Assembly: GCA_046047235.1 (NCBI GenBank)
Contig: JBJOII010000022.1
Coordinates: forward strand, 1-42,590
Origin: JBMTVN01 sp046047235
GTDB lineage: Bacteria > Verrucomicrobiota > Verrucomicrobiia > Limisphaerales > JAHDYP01
Length of the DNA: 42,590 bases
Direction of reading: 5' to 3'
The notes below the pieces were generated by a model. The model was given only the letters and a program-made list of their open reading frames with translations. It ran no database searches and was not told where the DNA came from. Each line of letters starts with the position of its first letter. Positions within the stretch are counted from its first letter, which is position 1. The position numbers were made by a program, and so were the translations under genes. Of the stretch, positions 1 through 10,097 are shown in pieces.

Positions 1-3000
1 CGCGCCTGCTGCGGATCCCCCGATTGTAAATAGCTGTTCCCCATGTTGATCAGGTTCTCCGCCTGCTGGATCTGCTGCTGCTTCAACACGCTCTCATTCT
101 GCATGTAACCCTTCAAATCCATCGAGCTGCCGAAGAACGCCCGCTGCTCGCGCAACTCCAACGTCCCCTCCCAGTCGCGCAACTCCCAGCGGTCATTCAG
201 ATGGATGTTCCAGGTCACGTTCTCCAACGGCAGATCAAACTGCGGCCCAGCCAGCCTCAAATCCAGGGAACGACCCTTCGCAGCCGCCGTCGGCAAGGTG
301 TAAAAGAACTCCACCACAGTCTCACTCTGGTCGCTCGAATGCTTCTCCAACGGAATCCACAACCCGTTCGTGCCCTGCCACGGCCAAACCCCGCGCTGGT
401 TCACAAACGCAAACCAGAACCTCCCCGACTCAGGCAGCTTCAGGCTCAACAACCGCTTGTCTCCCGCGACCAAACCCACCCGGGCCTGCGTCAGCATCAC
501 GCCGTCATCAGATACCACCGATGTCAGAGCCACGCTGTTCACCCGCGCCGGCAACAGCTTCACCGCCTCGTGCCGCTCCAGATCCACGCCCAGCTCATAC
601 GACGGCTCCACCAGCCGATACGTGTGCAATGCCGCCGCACCCGCAACATCCTCCAATAACCGCCGCGGAATCGACTGCCACTCGGCCGTCTGCAGGGCCG
701 ATCCCACCTCGCCCACCCGCAACTGCAACCTCCCCTCCGCACGCACAGTCAAAAAGCCCCGCTGTAAGTTCGCATCCAACCCCTCCACCCCACGCACCAG
801 CACCCGACTCGCCGTTCCACCCACCGGAACCTGGTAACTCACCTGCAGCAGGTAACTGCCCAGCATCCGCCGATGCAGCTTCACTTCCCACTGCTGCCCC
901 GCCTCAGTCGCCGCCGCACCCTCGTCGGACCTCAGGTAATCCGCTACCTGATCCCCCTTAAACCGCACTCCCTCCGCCTCCGCCGGCAACCTCAGCCTCA
1001 GACTCTTCACTCCCGTGTTCTCAATCTCATACTGCAGGTTCGCCAACACTTTCACCTGACCCTCCCCCACAGTCACATCCTGCAACCCCGTCACCTGAAT
1101 CCACGAATCCACCTGCTCCACATCCAATGCCACCCGCCAGTCATCCTGTAACAGCCGGAATACCAGCACCCCGCGCTGCCGAATTCCCGACCGCAATGGA
1201 TCCAGCTGCGTCACGCCCTCACGCCCCTGCACCTGCAACCGCATCCCCTGCTCAGGCACCACCACCAACTGACCCCGCTGCTTGGAAGCCCCCTCCAACC
1301 GAACACGAGGCACCGCCCAACCCGCCACCTGCCTCATCCCCGGCCCCGACAAGGTCACATCAAACTTCTGCTGCCCCTCGGTCTTGCCCCGCAAATGCAG
1401 GGTCACCATCCGAACCCCCGTCACCGGATCCTTCAACATCGTCCAGTGACTCAACGCCGCCCCCGTAATCGATTCCACATCCAGATTGTCCGGCAAGGCA
1501 AAGACCAACCGGAAGATCCCCGCCCGCGTGATCGCCACCTGCAAACTCGCCGCCAATACCACCCGATCCTCACCCAAGGAAAGGGTCTGCTGCGCCTCCA
1601 GCCTCACGTCCGGCTCAACCGCCGCCGCATCCACCAGAACGGTCCCCGCATCATCCCCATAGCGAAACGCCCTCCGCACCGCCAACCCAGGTGTCTGCAC
1701 CTGCAAAGCCTGCGCCGCCGCCGCAGGAAAATCCTCCAGGTTAATCGCGGTAAATCCCACACCCTCCGCCCGCTCCAGCTGCACCTCGTTCCCCGTCGCC
1801 ACCGCCAATAACCCGATCTGACCCGACGCACCCTCCACTCTCAATACCCCCACCTCACGCTGATAAGGCAAAGTCCCCGTCGACAATTGCGACCGCACCG
1901 CCACCGCCACCGCCCGCGACTGCGGCGCGCTGAAGGTCAAACGCAGCTTCCCGTTGTCCGGATCAAACCGCCACGTCGACAACCCCTCCGCCGTCACATC
2001 CGCAATGGTGAAACCCTCCGGCACCGAACAGTTCACTTCACGTATCTCCCCTTGCGCAGGACGCAGCAACACATGGTGCAACCCCTCCAATACACCCGCC
2101 GAAGGCACATACACCTGATGCACCTCCGCATAAAATACCGACGCCTCGTTGCGCGTATCCCGACTGCGCGGCTTCCAGCCAATAATCGGATTCAGCTCAG
2201 TCGACAACACCAGCTCCGCCACCGTCCCCTTGGACCCAGTGCCGGACTCGCGACGGATGGTCACCGCCGAAGGCGCAAGGATATCCGCCTCCAACGACGG
2301 CAAGCGCAAGGTCACCCGCTGCACCAGCGCCGCTTGCGTCGGCAACGCAAAACCCGCCACCTGATTGTTCTCCTCAACCTTCAATCCATAGCGAATCACC
2401 AGGGTGGCCTCCACCTTGCGCCTGGCCCGCACGACCACAGTCTGACGCTCCCCGATCACCATCGTCTCCCGCTCCAGGTCGTCCTCAGGATAATCCATCG
2501 ACGTCAGCACCGCGGGCACCACCAACACCGGCAACACCTGCCCCTTCTCTGCCCCCCAGACAATCGTCGCCTCCCCGCGAGCATAGCCCTCCTGCACGGT
2601 AATCTCCTGCGTCACGGAAGACGCCATGGCGAAAACCGGCTCACTCTCCTCAGCCGCAGACAACTGCCCGGATAACAGGAGCAGACTTCCCAAGAGCACA
2701 CACCCCGTCACCGCCGCTGAACCCGTGCCCGGCGAAGCCGCCGGTCGTCGCGGCAACCCGCTGAGCCAGCGCCATGCCGGCCACAGGACATGCAGCACAG
2801 CATAAACACCCGCCACCACAAACAAGCCCGGAGCCCCGTTCGGGGCGCGTAACCAGCCCCACGCAATACCAACCCAGGCCAACGCCAGCACCGCGGCCCG
2901 CATCCCCCCACGAAAACCGACCAGTGCCACCAAACCCAACACAGCCCCCGGTAACAAGGGCCACGCCACGCCCGCCGACTCCAGCCAACTGCTCGTCGTC

Positions 3001-5915
3001 TCCTCGTTCACGACGTCAAGCGTGGCACTCGCCTCAGCCTGCTGCACGGGAATCAGAAAACGTAACCCCGACGATTCAACCACCCGCGTCTGCGTCGCCT
3101 CACCCGCCAAAGCAACCAGAAACGCCAAACCGCCAATCGCCACCGCCAATCCACCCAAACCACCGCCAATGTGCCGCGCTGAAAAACGATACAGCCCCAA
3201 GCCTGCCGTCTTCCTCCAAATCAGCACGGCCGCCCCCAACAGCATCGCACTGAACACGGTCCGCGCCAGGCGATCCCAACCCCTCGGCCCCGAAAAGAAA
3301 CGCCTCAACCCATCAAAACCCGAAACCTTCGCCGGCCCATCCACCGGAGTCAGCGTCCCCGGCTGATACACCAGCCGATGCCCCGCATCCGGATTCAACG
3401 TCCACTCGGTCAATAATACCGGCGCGTGAATCCTCGGCGTCGCAATGCTCAACAACGCCGGGTCCGGACTCCGTCCCGCCAGCTTCAGCTCGATCTCCTG
3501 AACACTGTCCGGATCCTGCCGCCCCGCCAATGGAATCAAGGTCGCCTCCCCCTCGGATACCGGCACGGCCGACTCCCCGTCCACGCTCGCCGACCACAAT
3601 CTCAGCTCCGCCGGCACCACCAGCCTGAACCACGGCGCCCCCTTGCTCTTCACAAAATACCGCGCATCGGTCAGCACCTGACCCTCCGCCGAAACCTGCG
3701 TCGCCAACACCGCCCGGTCCACCACCTGGTTCAAAGTCTCCCCCTGCTGCAACGGCCGCAATTCCAGTTGGAGGTTAAATGGCCGCATGCTGTAGCGATA
3801 GGCCGCCAACACCGGGGCATCAAAGAACAGCCGGTACTCCGCCGGGACCTCCCCCGGCTCCAACGCCAGCAGGTTCGACGAAACGTTCACCGGCTTCACC
3901 TCAAACTGATAATCACTGATCACCAGTGAATGCCCCTGCTCCACCTGCGCATCCAACGGCGTCGCCCCGCTAAAACCCAAGGTCTCTCCCTGCGCCCGAA
4001 ACGGACGTTCATACGTCGCCAACAACATGTAGGCCCCCGATACCGGCGTGTGCAGATGCAGCACGTAACCGTTGGTCACCTGCTGCCAGTTCCTGATCTC
4101 CCGCCCCGTAAACTCCACGTTGTAATACTCGTCCGACAAAGCCACCCGCAGCGTCGATACCGGCGCACCCGAAACCATGTAGTTGATCACGCTGCTCCCA
4201 TAGGCAATGCCCTCACTCACGGAAAACAAATGGAACGCATCCGCCTGAATCGACTGCGCCAGCCGCTCCACCTGCAGGCTCGCCTGCCAGTCCGGATCAC
4301 CCAGACGAAAAGCCTGCTGCAAGCCGCCGATCTGCTTCGGGAAAAACGCCGTCGCAATCTCAGTCAATCCTTCGGTCCGCGACGGCGACACCCGAAACCC
4401 CGCATCCGCACTCACCCCCACATGCCCTCGAACAGACTTCGCCCTCGGCACTCCAATCCCCGGCAGTTCCCAGGCCGATTCCGCCAAAGCCGCGTTCCGC
4501 TCCAAGCGCAGCTGGATCAATTGCCGCCCACTCACGGGTGCTCCATACACCACCCGCAATACCACCCCGTTCGTTCCCTCAGTCGTGAAATAATCGCTCA
4601 TCCCGCTCGCAACCAGCCGCGCCAACGCATATCCCGAAGGCAACTCCAACTCCAACTCCCGCAACGGAGCCTCCCGCACGTCCAGTTCCAACTCGGCATC
4701 AATCGCCAACTCCGACTCACCAAGGTGATAAACCAACACCTCGGATACCCCCAGCTCCGGCAGAATGTTGTCCGCCTGCAAACCCAACTCAAAACCCGCA
4801 CCCGAAAACCGATAGGCAAAGGTCTGTGCACCCCCCCCAAGACCCAGCCCCCGCAGGGTCTCGTTCGCCGGAAACTGCTCGGGAGAAATCTGCGACAACC
4901 CCTCAGCCCGCACTACCTCCAGCCGCACCGCACCCTCGTTCACCACCCGCGTGTAACCCGCAAACCGCGTCGCACCCTCAGGCCTCAACCGCGGCGGACT
5001 CACCGCCAAAGGAAACACCCCCAACGATTGCTGCAGCTGGATCACCAATTGAAACGCATCCCTCTGCGACTGGTTCAGCCGCACGGTCACCACCCGCGCC
5101 CCGTCCGCCCCGCCAGCCTCCACGTTCCACGCCAAAACCTGCTGCCCTTGAATCCGGGTCACTTCCCCCGCCCCCTCCAAAGCAAAGACAACCCGATTCA
5201 ACTCACCCTGCATCACCTTGAAATCCAATACGGTCGTCTGCCGTAATAAACCCTGCCCCACAGTCACCTGCGAAACCGCCTCCGCCGCATAAAACAACTT
5301 GCCCTCTCCCTCCCCCACGGAGTCCTTCCATGACAACGCCACCTGCCCGTCCACCGGAAGCACACTCAGGAAATCCTCCCCCACACGCTCCGGCTTCGCC
5401 GCACCCGGAAACCGAAACTCCGTCTCTGCCGGAAGCTGCCGCAATACCACCCGCTGTAACGGCCCCGGCGCCACCCCAAACGACACCGCGTTCCACCCGT
5501 CCCTCACCTCCACCCCCGCCTGGAACTTCAGCTCAATCGCATACTCCCCACGACGATCAAAACTCAGCCGGAATCCATCAGGCATCACCTCCGGCCGCCA
5601 GTGCTCCTCCTCCGGATAATCAGTCAAGGCCACCCGCCCCCGCAGGATGTCCACCACCCCACCACTCCGGCTCTCCACCTTCGCCGTCGCCCGCAAGGTA
5701 AATGCCGCCTCGCCCCGCTCCAAATCCGCCGTCCAAACGACATCCTCCAGCCGCACCCCCGCAGGATCCCCCGGCCCCGCCGATGTCTGGCACCCCGTCA
5801 GCACAACCAACGCAGCCCACCCCGCCAAACCCCACCGGCCCAGCCAACCCAACCCACCCGACCTCGGCCCGTGACCACCGCCAACCAATCGCGCTTCCCT
5901 CATCATCGCTTTCAT
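1..5915 (-). CDS. Giant lipoprotein/membrane protein of an ECF-sigma/vWA operon (3' end cut by window edge)
   Basis: The frame is open from ATG at 5915 to the window edge (1971 codons, C-terminus missing). Residues 1-36 form a basic N-terminus, a hydrophobic stretch and a lipobox-like end (VLTGC), suggesting a lipoprotein. About 830 beta-rich residues without a recognised domain follow. A cluster of hydrophobic segments lies at roughly residues 880-1050, then a second signal-peptide-like segment at about 1068-1090 (VTGCVLLGSLLLLSGQLSA). Another roughly 880 beta-rich residues follow. The last visible residues (MGNSYLQSGDPQQAR) look like the start of a TPR repeat. The gene lies 13 bases after the vWA gene and is presumably co-transcribed with it. 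I infer a large cell-envelope protein working with the vWA partner. The bipartite build, with an internal signal-like segment, suggests fusion of two exported halves. I recognise no family name, and I infer no enzymatic role. Confidence 0.85.
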   Translation of the reverse strand, partial: MKAMMREARLVGGGHGPRSGGLGWLGRWGLAGWAALVVLTGCQTSAGPGDPAGVRLEDVVWTADLERGEAAFTLRATAKVESRSGGVVDILRGRVALTDYPEEEHWRPEVMPDGFRLSFDRRGEYAIELKFQAGVEVRDGWNAVSFGVAPGPLQRVVLRQLPAETEFRFPGAAKPERVGEDFLSVLPVDGQVALSWKDSVGEGEGKLFYAAEAVSQVTVGQGLLRQTTVLDFKVMQGELNRVVFALEGAGEVTRIQGQQVLAWNVEAGGADGARVVTVRLNQSQRDAFQLVIQLQQSLGVFPLAVSPPRLRPEGATRFAGYTRVVNEGAVRLEVVRAEGLSQISPEQFPANETLRGLGLGGGAQTFAYRFSGAGFELGLQADNILPELGVSEVLVYHLGESELAIDAELELDVREAPLRELELELPSGYALARLVASGMSDYFTTEGTNGVVLRVVYGAPVSGRQLIQLRLERNAALAESAWELPGIGVPRAKSVRGHVGVSADAGFRVSPSRTEGLTEIATAFFPKQIGGLQQAFRLGDPDWQASLQVERLAQSIQADAFHLFSVSEGIAYGSSVINYMVSGAPVSTLRVALSDEYYNVEFTGREIRNWQQVTNGYVLHLHTPVSGAYMLLATYERPFRAQGETLGFSGATPLDAQVEQGHSLVISDYQFEVKPVNVSSNLLALEPGEVPAEYRLFFDAPVLAAYRYSMRPFNLQLELRPLQQGETLNQVVDRAVLATQVSAEGQVLTDARYFVKSKGAPWFRLVVPAELRLWSASVDGESAVPVSEGEATLIPLAGRQDPDSVQEIELKLAGRSPDPALLSIATPRIHAPVLLTEWTLNPDAGHRLVYQPGTLTPVDGPAKVSGFDGLRRFFSGPRGWDRLARTVFSAMLLGAAVLIWRKTAGLGLYRFSARHIGGGLGGLAVAIGGLAFLVALAGEATQTRVVESSGLRFLIPVQQAEASATLDVVNEETTSSWLESAGVAWPLLPGAVLGLVALVGFRGGMRAAVLALAWVGIAWGWLRAPNGAPGLFVVAGVYAVLHVLWPAWRWLSGLPRRPAASPGTGSAAVTGCVLLGSLLLLSGQLSAAEESEPVFAMASSVTQEITVQEGYARGEATIVWGAEKGQVLPVLVVPAVLTSMDYPEDDLERETMVIGERQTVVVRARRKVEATLVIRYGLKVEENNQVAGFALPTQAALVQRVTLRLPSLEADILAPSAVTIRRESGTGSKGTVAELVLSTELNPIIGWKPRSRDTRNEASVFYAEVHQVYVPSAGVLEGLHHVLLRPAQGEIREVNCSVPEGFTIADVTAEGLSTWRFDPDNGKLRLTFSAPQSRAVAVAVRSQLSTGTLPYQREVGVLRVEGASGQIGLLAVATGNEVQLERAEGVGFTAINLEDFPAAAAQALQVQTPGLAVRRAFRYGDDAGTVLVDAAAVEPDVRLEAQQTLSLGEDRVVLAASLQVAITRAGIFRLVFALPDNLDVESITGAALSHWTMLKDPVTGVRMVTLHLRGKTEGQQKFDVTLSGPGMRQVAGWAVPRVRLEGASKQRGQLVVVPEQGMRLQVQGREGVTQLDPLRSGIRQRGVLVFRLLQDDWRVALDVEQVDSWIQVTGLQDVTVGEGQVKVLANLQYEIENTGVKSLRLRLPAEAEGVRFKGDQVADYLRSDEGAAATEAGQQWEVKLHRRMLGSYLLQVSYQVPVGGTASRVLVRGVEGLDANLQRGFLTVRAEGRLQLRVGEVGSALQTAEWQSIPRRLLEDVAGAAALHTYRLVEPSYELGVDLERHEAVKLLPARVNSVALTSVVSDDGVMLTQARVGLVAGDKRLLSLKLPESGRFWFAFVNQRGVWPWQGTNGLWIPLEKHSSDQSETVVEFFYTLPTAAAKGRSLDLRLAGPQFDLPLENVTWNIHLNDRWELRDWEGTLELREQRAFFGSSMDLKGYMQNESVLKQQQIQQAENLINMGNSYLQSGDPQQA

Positions 5916-5922
5916 GCTCGCT

Positions 5923-5930
5923 CTCTCCTT
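5923..5930 (-). promoter_or_regulatory. Strong Shine-Dalgarno of the giant gene
   Basis: Read on the minus strand, AAGGAGAG overlaps the TAA stop of the vWA gene and sits 7 bases before the ATG at 5915. It is the best ribosome binding site in the window and fixes the start of the giant gene. Most other genes here have no recognisable site. Confidence 0.7.
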
Positions 5931-8900
5931 ATTGACCAAAAATCGAACCGGTCTGACGTATCATCCACTCCAATTGCCTCGGACGTGGCTCCAACTCAAA
6001 GCTCTCAGGAACCCCGCGCAACAACTCCAATAACCGCGGCGCCGTCACCTCCACCGCATACGGACTCTCTGCCAGCCACTCGGAACACGCACTCGCCGTG
6101 GCTGCCAACCGCATCGCCGACGAAGCCGACGCCAACTCCACCGCCTGCCCCTCATACGGAATCATCCACTCCTCCTCCTGCACTTCATCCGTTCCCGGTA
6201 CTTTGAACCGAACCCGCAGCGTCCCCACCGGACCCACTCCCGCCGGATCCGTCTCCACCACATACAACGCCTGACCCGCCTCCGCCGCTCCCAACTCCGC
6301 CGCGTCCACGGTGTTGTCCCGGAATTGTTCCTTGGTCAGCTGATGCTTCGCATACCCGATCTGCCGATACGACTTCACCCGACGCGCGTTAAACTCCATC
6401 TGCACCTTCACGTCCGACGCCGCCACGCGTAACGCCCCCGCCAGCTGGTCAGCAAAATCCACCGTCACCTGCTCCGGACTGTTCAAAAACCCATACCGCC
6501 CATCCCCGTTCCGTGACAACGTCTCCAGCAAATCATCGTTATACCCCTCCCAACCCACCCCAAAACTGTCCAAGGCAATCCCGTTCTTCCGCTCCCGAAT
6601 CACCGACTGACGCAATAACTCCCCATCCACATTCCCCAGGTTCGCCGCCCCATCCGTCATCAAAACCACCCGGTTCACCCCGCCCGCCACGTAGTTCGCA
6701 TGCGCACTCTCATAGGCCAACCGCAACGCATCCTCCAAATTCGTCCCCCCCTCCGGATTCAATTGCGCCAATACCCGCACCAACTCCTCCGCCCGCGTCC
6801 CGTCCAGCCCGCTCGAAATCAATCGCGCCGTCCGGGCAAACGCCACCACGCTAAACCGATCCTCCGGACGCAACTGCCCCGCCAAAACCTCCATCGCCGA
6901 CCGTAGGATCGCCACGCGGTCCGCCCGCTTCATCGACCCCGAACTGTCAATGCACAGCACCAGGTTCAAAGGCCGACCCGCCTCACGCCCCTGCGCCGCC
7001 GTCTGCACCCCGAAACGCAATAGGTCCCGGTTGTGCGCAAACGGATACCGCGCCCGCTCCCAGGTCACCCCCACCCGCCGACCCGTCACCGGCGCCGGAT
7101 CATGATAGCGAAACGCATTGATGAACTCCTCACTTCGAATACTCCCCGGATCAGGCAACCGCCCCTGTTCCAAACTCGCCTGCGCCAGCTTGAACGACAC
7201 ATCCGCCACGTTCAGTGAAAAGGTCGAAAACGGATTGTCCGCCACCTGTACCTCCGGCTGCGGCACCGATGGGGGAACCGGCGCCGGACGCCGACCCAAA
7301 TCCTCGTCAACAGCCACAGGCTCGATGGCCGCACTCGCGATAGGCCGCACCTCCGCCCCCATGGGCACCGCACGGTTGCCATAAGCACCACCCGCCACAA
7401 CCCCATCCCCAAGCGATGAAAACCCCACCGAAGCATTCGTCACCATCGCATAATAATGATCCACCAACGCCACCTGCTTCGCCTCCTGTTGCCCCACCTC
7501 CAACTCACCCAAACGCTCCACCACAGACAAAGCCGGCACCTTCTCGTTCGACTCCTCCCGCAACGCCTCCCGCTCTTCCATCAATCGCCCCTCCAGCTCC
7601 ACCGATTGGCCCTTCATCGGCGCAAACCCAAGGCTGAGTTCGCCAACCTCACCCCCTGCCGCATCCTTCCGCTTCGCCAGCTCCTCCGCATCAGCGGGAG
7701 GAGCCACCGGCGCAGGAACCGTTTCAGGCACCCCCTCAGCCGGAGCTGCCGGCGCAGGCCGCGGTGCCGCAGTCGGCGCCGGGGCTGCATACCACTCCAA
7801 ATTCAAGGCACCCCCTAAACGGGTATCCCTCGCCGACCTCCGCCCCGCCACCCGCGCTTCGCTTAACTCCCGCTCCTGCGACTCCTCCACCCCCGCCTGC
7901 TCCACAAAAGCATCCAATCTCGCCAGCTTGTCCACCGACTTCAGCTCCGCACCCTCCCTCGCCCGGGCACTCAGGCTCGCCTTCAAGTCCGTGATCTCAC
8001 TATCCGTCGACGCCACATCCAACACGTCCACATTCGACCGCCGCGCCAAGGCCAATCCACGCGTCACCACCTCAGGCTCCGCATGGGTCTGCTGACGCAA
8101 CGCCGACCGCACCTGCACCTCCGGTCGCTCCGGAACCACCGCCGCCCCCGCAAAAAAGGTCGTGGTCTCCCTCCCCAAAGCCACCTCGCCCGCCGGGGCC
8201 ACCGTCGCCCCACCCGACGGAGCACCCACCCCGGTGTCAAACATCACTACCGACTCCCGCTGCGCAGGTGCATCCACCAAAGCAATCATGTCCCCGTCGT
8301 TAGCAAAATCACCGAAGGCCGACGGCGCAGCGCTCGCCGTCTCGGTCTTCAAACCAAAAGCCTCGCCCACCACCGGCGTATCCCCCAACACCGGCGTCGA
8401 CACCGCCGGCCCGTTCACCACCCCAAACCCAGCCGCAGTCCCACGGTTCATCGCCCACTCCGTCACCTGTACCGGCTTGCCCGCAGCCAAACCCCGCCCA
8501 AATGAGGCTTCCCCACCTGCCACGTTTACACCATACCGCTCCTGCAACTGCGCCCCGCCCGCCACACCCCCCGACGTTGGCAACACAATCTCCTGCCGCA
8601 TCAGCTGCCGACCCCCACCCCGCCCCCCCGCGGCAGAAGCGCTAACCCCCTGACCTTCAAAACCTCCTCCTCCAATGCCACCACCAAAGCCTCCCTGCCC
8701 CCCAACACCCCCACTGGCCGCGATCATGTCCCTCCCCCGAGCCGAGCCGATGTCTACCACTCCCCCAAACCGACGCGCATCCGCAGCGCTGTCGGACGGT
8801 GTGACCGACTCCGGCCGCCTGCCCACCCCATACCTCACCATCATCTCAGGCTCGGCCGTAGCTTCCGGCTCAGCCGCCGGCGCCGACCGCGCCAGTGACC

Positions 8901-9369
8901 CAGTCAAAGACCGCACATCCTGCGGCGCCTCTGAATCCCGCCTGGCCGCCAACTCCACCGCCTTCGCTTTCGACTTCGCCAGGGACGGCAAAAGCATCGC
9001 CGCCGAAACCGCCATCACAACCAGCATCGCCGCCACTGCCAGCCAGTTCACCCGACGCTTCGGCCTCTCCTCCACCACGGATCCCCGCATCGGCAATACC
9101 TTGAACTGACGCAGCAACGCCGCACGCCGCCCCTCCGAAAACCGCACCCCCCCTTCAACGGTCCGCCTCTCCTCACCCCGAACCTCAGGACGTCCCATCA
9201 CCTCACGAATCAACCCAATCGCTTGCCCCAACCGGTCATGCAACGCACCCCACTCCGGATCCTGCCCTACTCTCCGCCGCACTTCCTCCGCCTCGGCCGG
9301 ACCCAGCTCGCCCAATAACAACGCCGTAATCCTCGCCTGCGGATCCTCTGGAATTCTTGGCTCTTTCAT
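5929..9369 (-). CDS. YfbK-type von Willebrand factor A protein with anti-sigma-like N-terminus (1146 aa)
   Basis: Residues 1-105 are cytoplasmic in character and begin with an anti-sigma-like pattern (ITALLLGELGPAEAEEVRRR) but have no zinc-binding His/Cys motif. A single transmembrane helix lies at about 108-128, ending in LLPSLAKSKAKA, a string that resembles the start of PVC-group pseudopilin-like proteins. A low-complexity Gly/Ala-rich region (about 205-300) and a long linker follow. The YfbK N-terminal domain and the vWA domain (about 803-985) come next, then the C-terminal DUF3520-like part. The MIDAS metal site is intact: DSSGS at 808-812, Thr876 in GGTN and Asp906 in LMTDG. The gene overlaps the sigma gene by 4 bases (ATGA), so translation is probably coupled. 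I infer a membrane sensor that links an envelope vWA ligand domain to the sigma factor. Confidence 0.9.
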   Translation of the reverse strand: MKEPRIPEDPQARITALLLGELGPAEAEEVRRRVGQDPEWGALHDRLGQAIGLIREVMGRPEVRGEERRTVEGGVRFSEGRRAALLRQFKVLPMRGSVVEERPKRRVNWLAVAAMLVVMAVSAAMLLPSLAKSKAKAVELAARRDSEAPQDVRSLTGSLARSAPAAEPEATAEPEMMVRYGVGRRPESVTPSDSAADARRFGGVVDIGSARGRDMIAASGGVGGQGGFGGGIGGGGFEGQGVSASAAGGRGGGRQLMRQEIVLPTSGGVAGGAQLQERYGVNVAGGEASFGRGLAAGKPVQVTEWAMNRGTAAGFGVVNGPAVSTPVLGDTPVVGEAFGLKTETASAAPSAFGDFANDGDMIALVDAPAQRESVVMFDTGVGAPSGGATVAPAGEVALGRETTTFFAGAAVVPERPEVQVRSALRQQTHAEPEVVTRGLALARRSNVDVLDVASTDSEITDLKASLSARAREGAELKSVDKLARLDAFVEQAGVEESQERELSEARVAGRRSARDTRLGGALNLEWYAAPAPTAAPRPAPAAPAEGVPETVPAPVAPPADAEELAKRKDAAGGEVGELSLGFAPMKGQSVELEGRLMEEREALREESNEKVPALSVVERLGELEVGQQEAKQVALVDHYYAMVTNASVGFSSLGDGVVAGGAYGNRAVPMGAEVRPIASAAIEPVAVDEDLGRRPAPVPPSVPQPEVQVADNPFSTFSLNVADVSFKLAQASLEQGRLPDPGSIRSEEFINAFRYHDPAPVTGRRVGVTWERARYPFAHNRDLLRFGVQTAAQGREAGRPLNLVLCIDSSGSMKRADRVAILRSAMEVLAGQLRPEDRFSVVAFARTARLISSGLDGTRAEELVRVLAQLNPEGGTNLEDALRLAYESAHANYVAGGVNRVVLMTDGAANLGNVDGELLRQSVIRERKNGIALDSFGVGWEGYNDDLLETLSRNGDGRYGFLNSPEQVTVDFADQLAGALRVAASDVKVQMEFNARRVKSYRQIGYAKHQLTKEQFRDNTVDAAELGAAEAGQALYVVETDPAGVGPVGTLRVRFKVPGTDEVQEEEWMIPYEGQAVELASASSAMRLAATASACSEWLAESPYAVEVTAPRLLELLRGVPESFELEPRPRQLEWMIRQTGSIFGQ

Positions 9370-9917
9370 CGAATCACCCCCGTCTTCCCCAGCTCAACCG
9401 CCAAGGCCTTGATCGCATGATGCAGCAAATAACCCACATGCCCCACTGTCAGCCCCGTCCGCTCACTGATCTCCTTGTAGGAAAGCTCCTCCTCAAACTT
9501 CAGCCGCAATAACTCCCGACCCCGCTCATCCAACGTCGCCAAACCCAACCGCACCTGACCTATCCCCTCCTCCCGCGCAATCCGCTCGTCGGGTAAAGGC
9601 TGCGGATCCGCCCACTCCGCCATCCCCAATACCCCTCCCCCCTCCTCCCCATCCCCCAATCCCTGCTGCCTCCCCGACCGTCGCAAGTGGTTCAAGGCCA
9701 AATTGTGCACGGTCCGGTAAAGCCACGCCCTCGCCTCACGCACCTCCCCAAACCCCGCGTGCAACTTCAAAAACGCTTCCTGAACTACATCCTCTGCCAT
9801 GACATCACTCCCCAGCAAGCGACGGGCATACTGCAGCAACGGCGATTCCAAGGCCTCAAATGCAGCCTCAATCGTCTCAAACCGCCCGGGTTCAGCACTG
9901 GTGCGTTCCACCATCAC
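9366..9917 (-). CDS. ECF-family RNA polymerase sigma factor (183 aa)
   Basis: The length and layout are those of sigma-70 family ECF factors. Region 2 is at about residues 20-85 (LLQYARRLLGSDVMAEDVVQ, then REARAWLYRTVHNLALNHLRR). A linker of about 40 residues rich in Gly/Glu follows. Region 4 with its helix-turn-helix is at about 122-176 (LSYKEISERTGLTVGHVGYL). It is the first gene of a three-gene minus-strand operon, and its stop overlaps the start of the vWA gene. Because that partner carries an anti-sigma-like cytoplasmic end, it is the likely regulator of this sigma factor. A sigma-E-like promoter candidate about 110 bases upstream suggests self-activation. Confidence 0.93.
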   Translation of the reverse strand: MMVERTSAEPGRFETIEAAFEALESPLLQYARRLLGSDVMAEDVVQEAFLKLHAGFGEVREARAWLYRTVHNLALNHLRRSGRQQGLGDGEEGGGVLGMAEWADPQPLPDERIAREEGIGQVRLGLATLDERGRELLRLKFEEELSYKEISERTGLTVGHVGYLLHHAIKALAVELGKTGVIR

Positions 9918-10026
9918 GACCTCAGTTCAGCCAAAATCCACCGATCAAAAACCCGCGCCACAGGTATGTCCCCGTCCGCCTGCCTGTTCTGGTTCACAAG
10001 GCTATGACACCAACGCGAGCTATTCC

Positions 10027-10054
10027 TTAGACGAAATCTCCGGAAACAACCTCC
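10027..10054 (-). promoter_or_regulatory. Candidate ECF (sigma-E-like) promoter of the sigma operon
   Basis: Read on the minus strand, GGAGGTT (10054-10048) and GTCTAA (10032-10027) are separated by exactly 15 bases. The well-known sigma-E consensus is GGAACTT, about 15-16 bases, then GTCTAA, so the -10 element matches fully and the -35 element matches 5 of 7. It lies about 110 bases upstream of the sigma factor start. This is a visual match only. Confidence 0.4.
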
Positions 10055-10097
10055 CAATGACCTGAATACCCCACCACCACCCCAAAAAATCCACCCG

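Noticed and set aside
3930..5246. A 438-codon plus-strand frame opposite the giant gene
   Set aside because: Very high Arg/Gln/His/Pro composition without any motif; the minus-strand frame reads as a sensible protein over its whole length.
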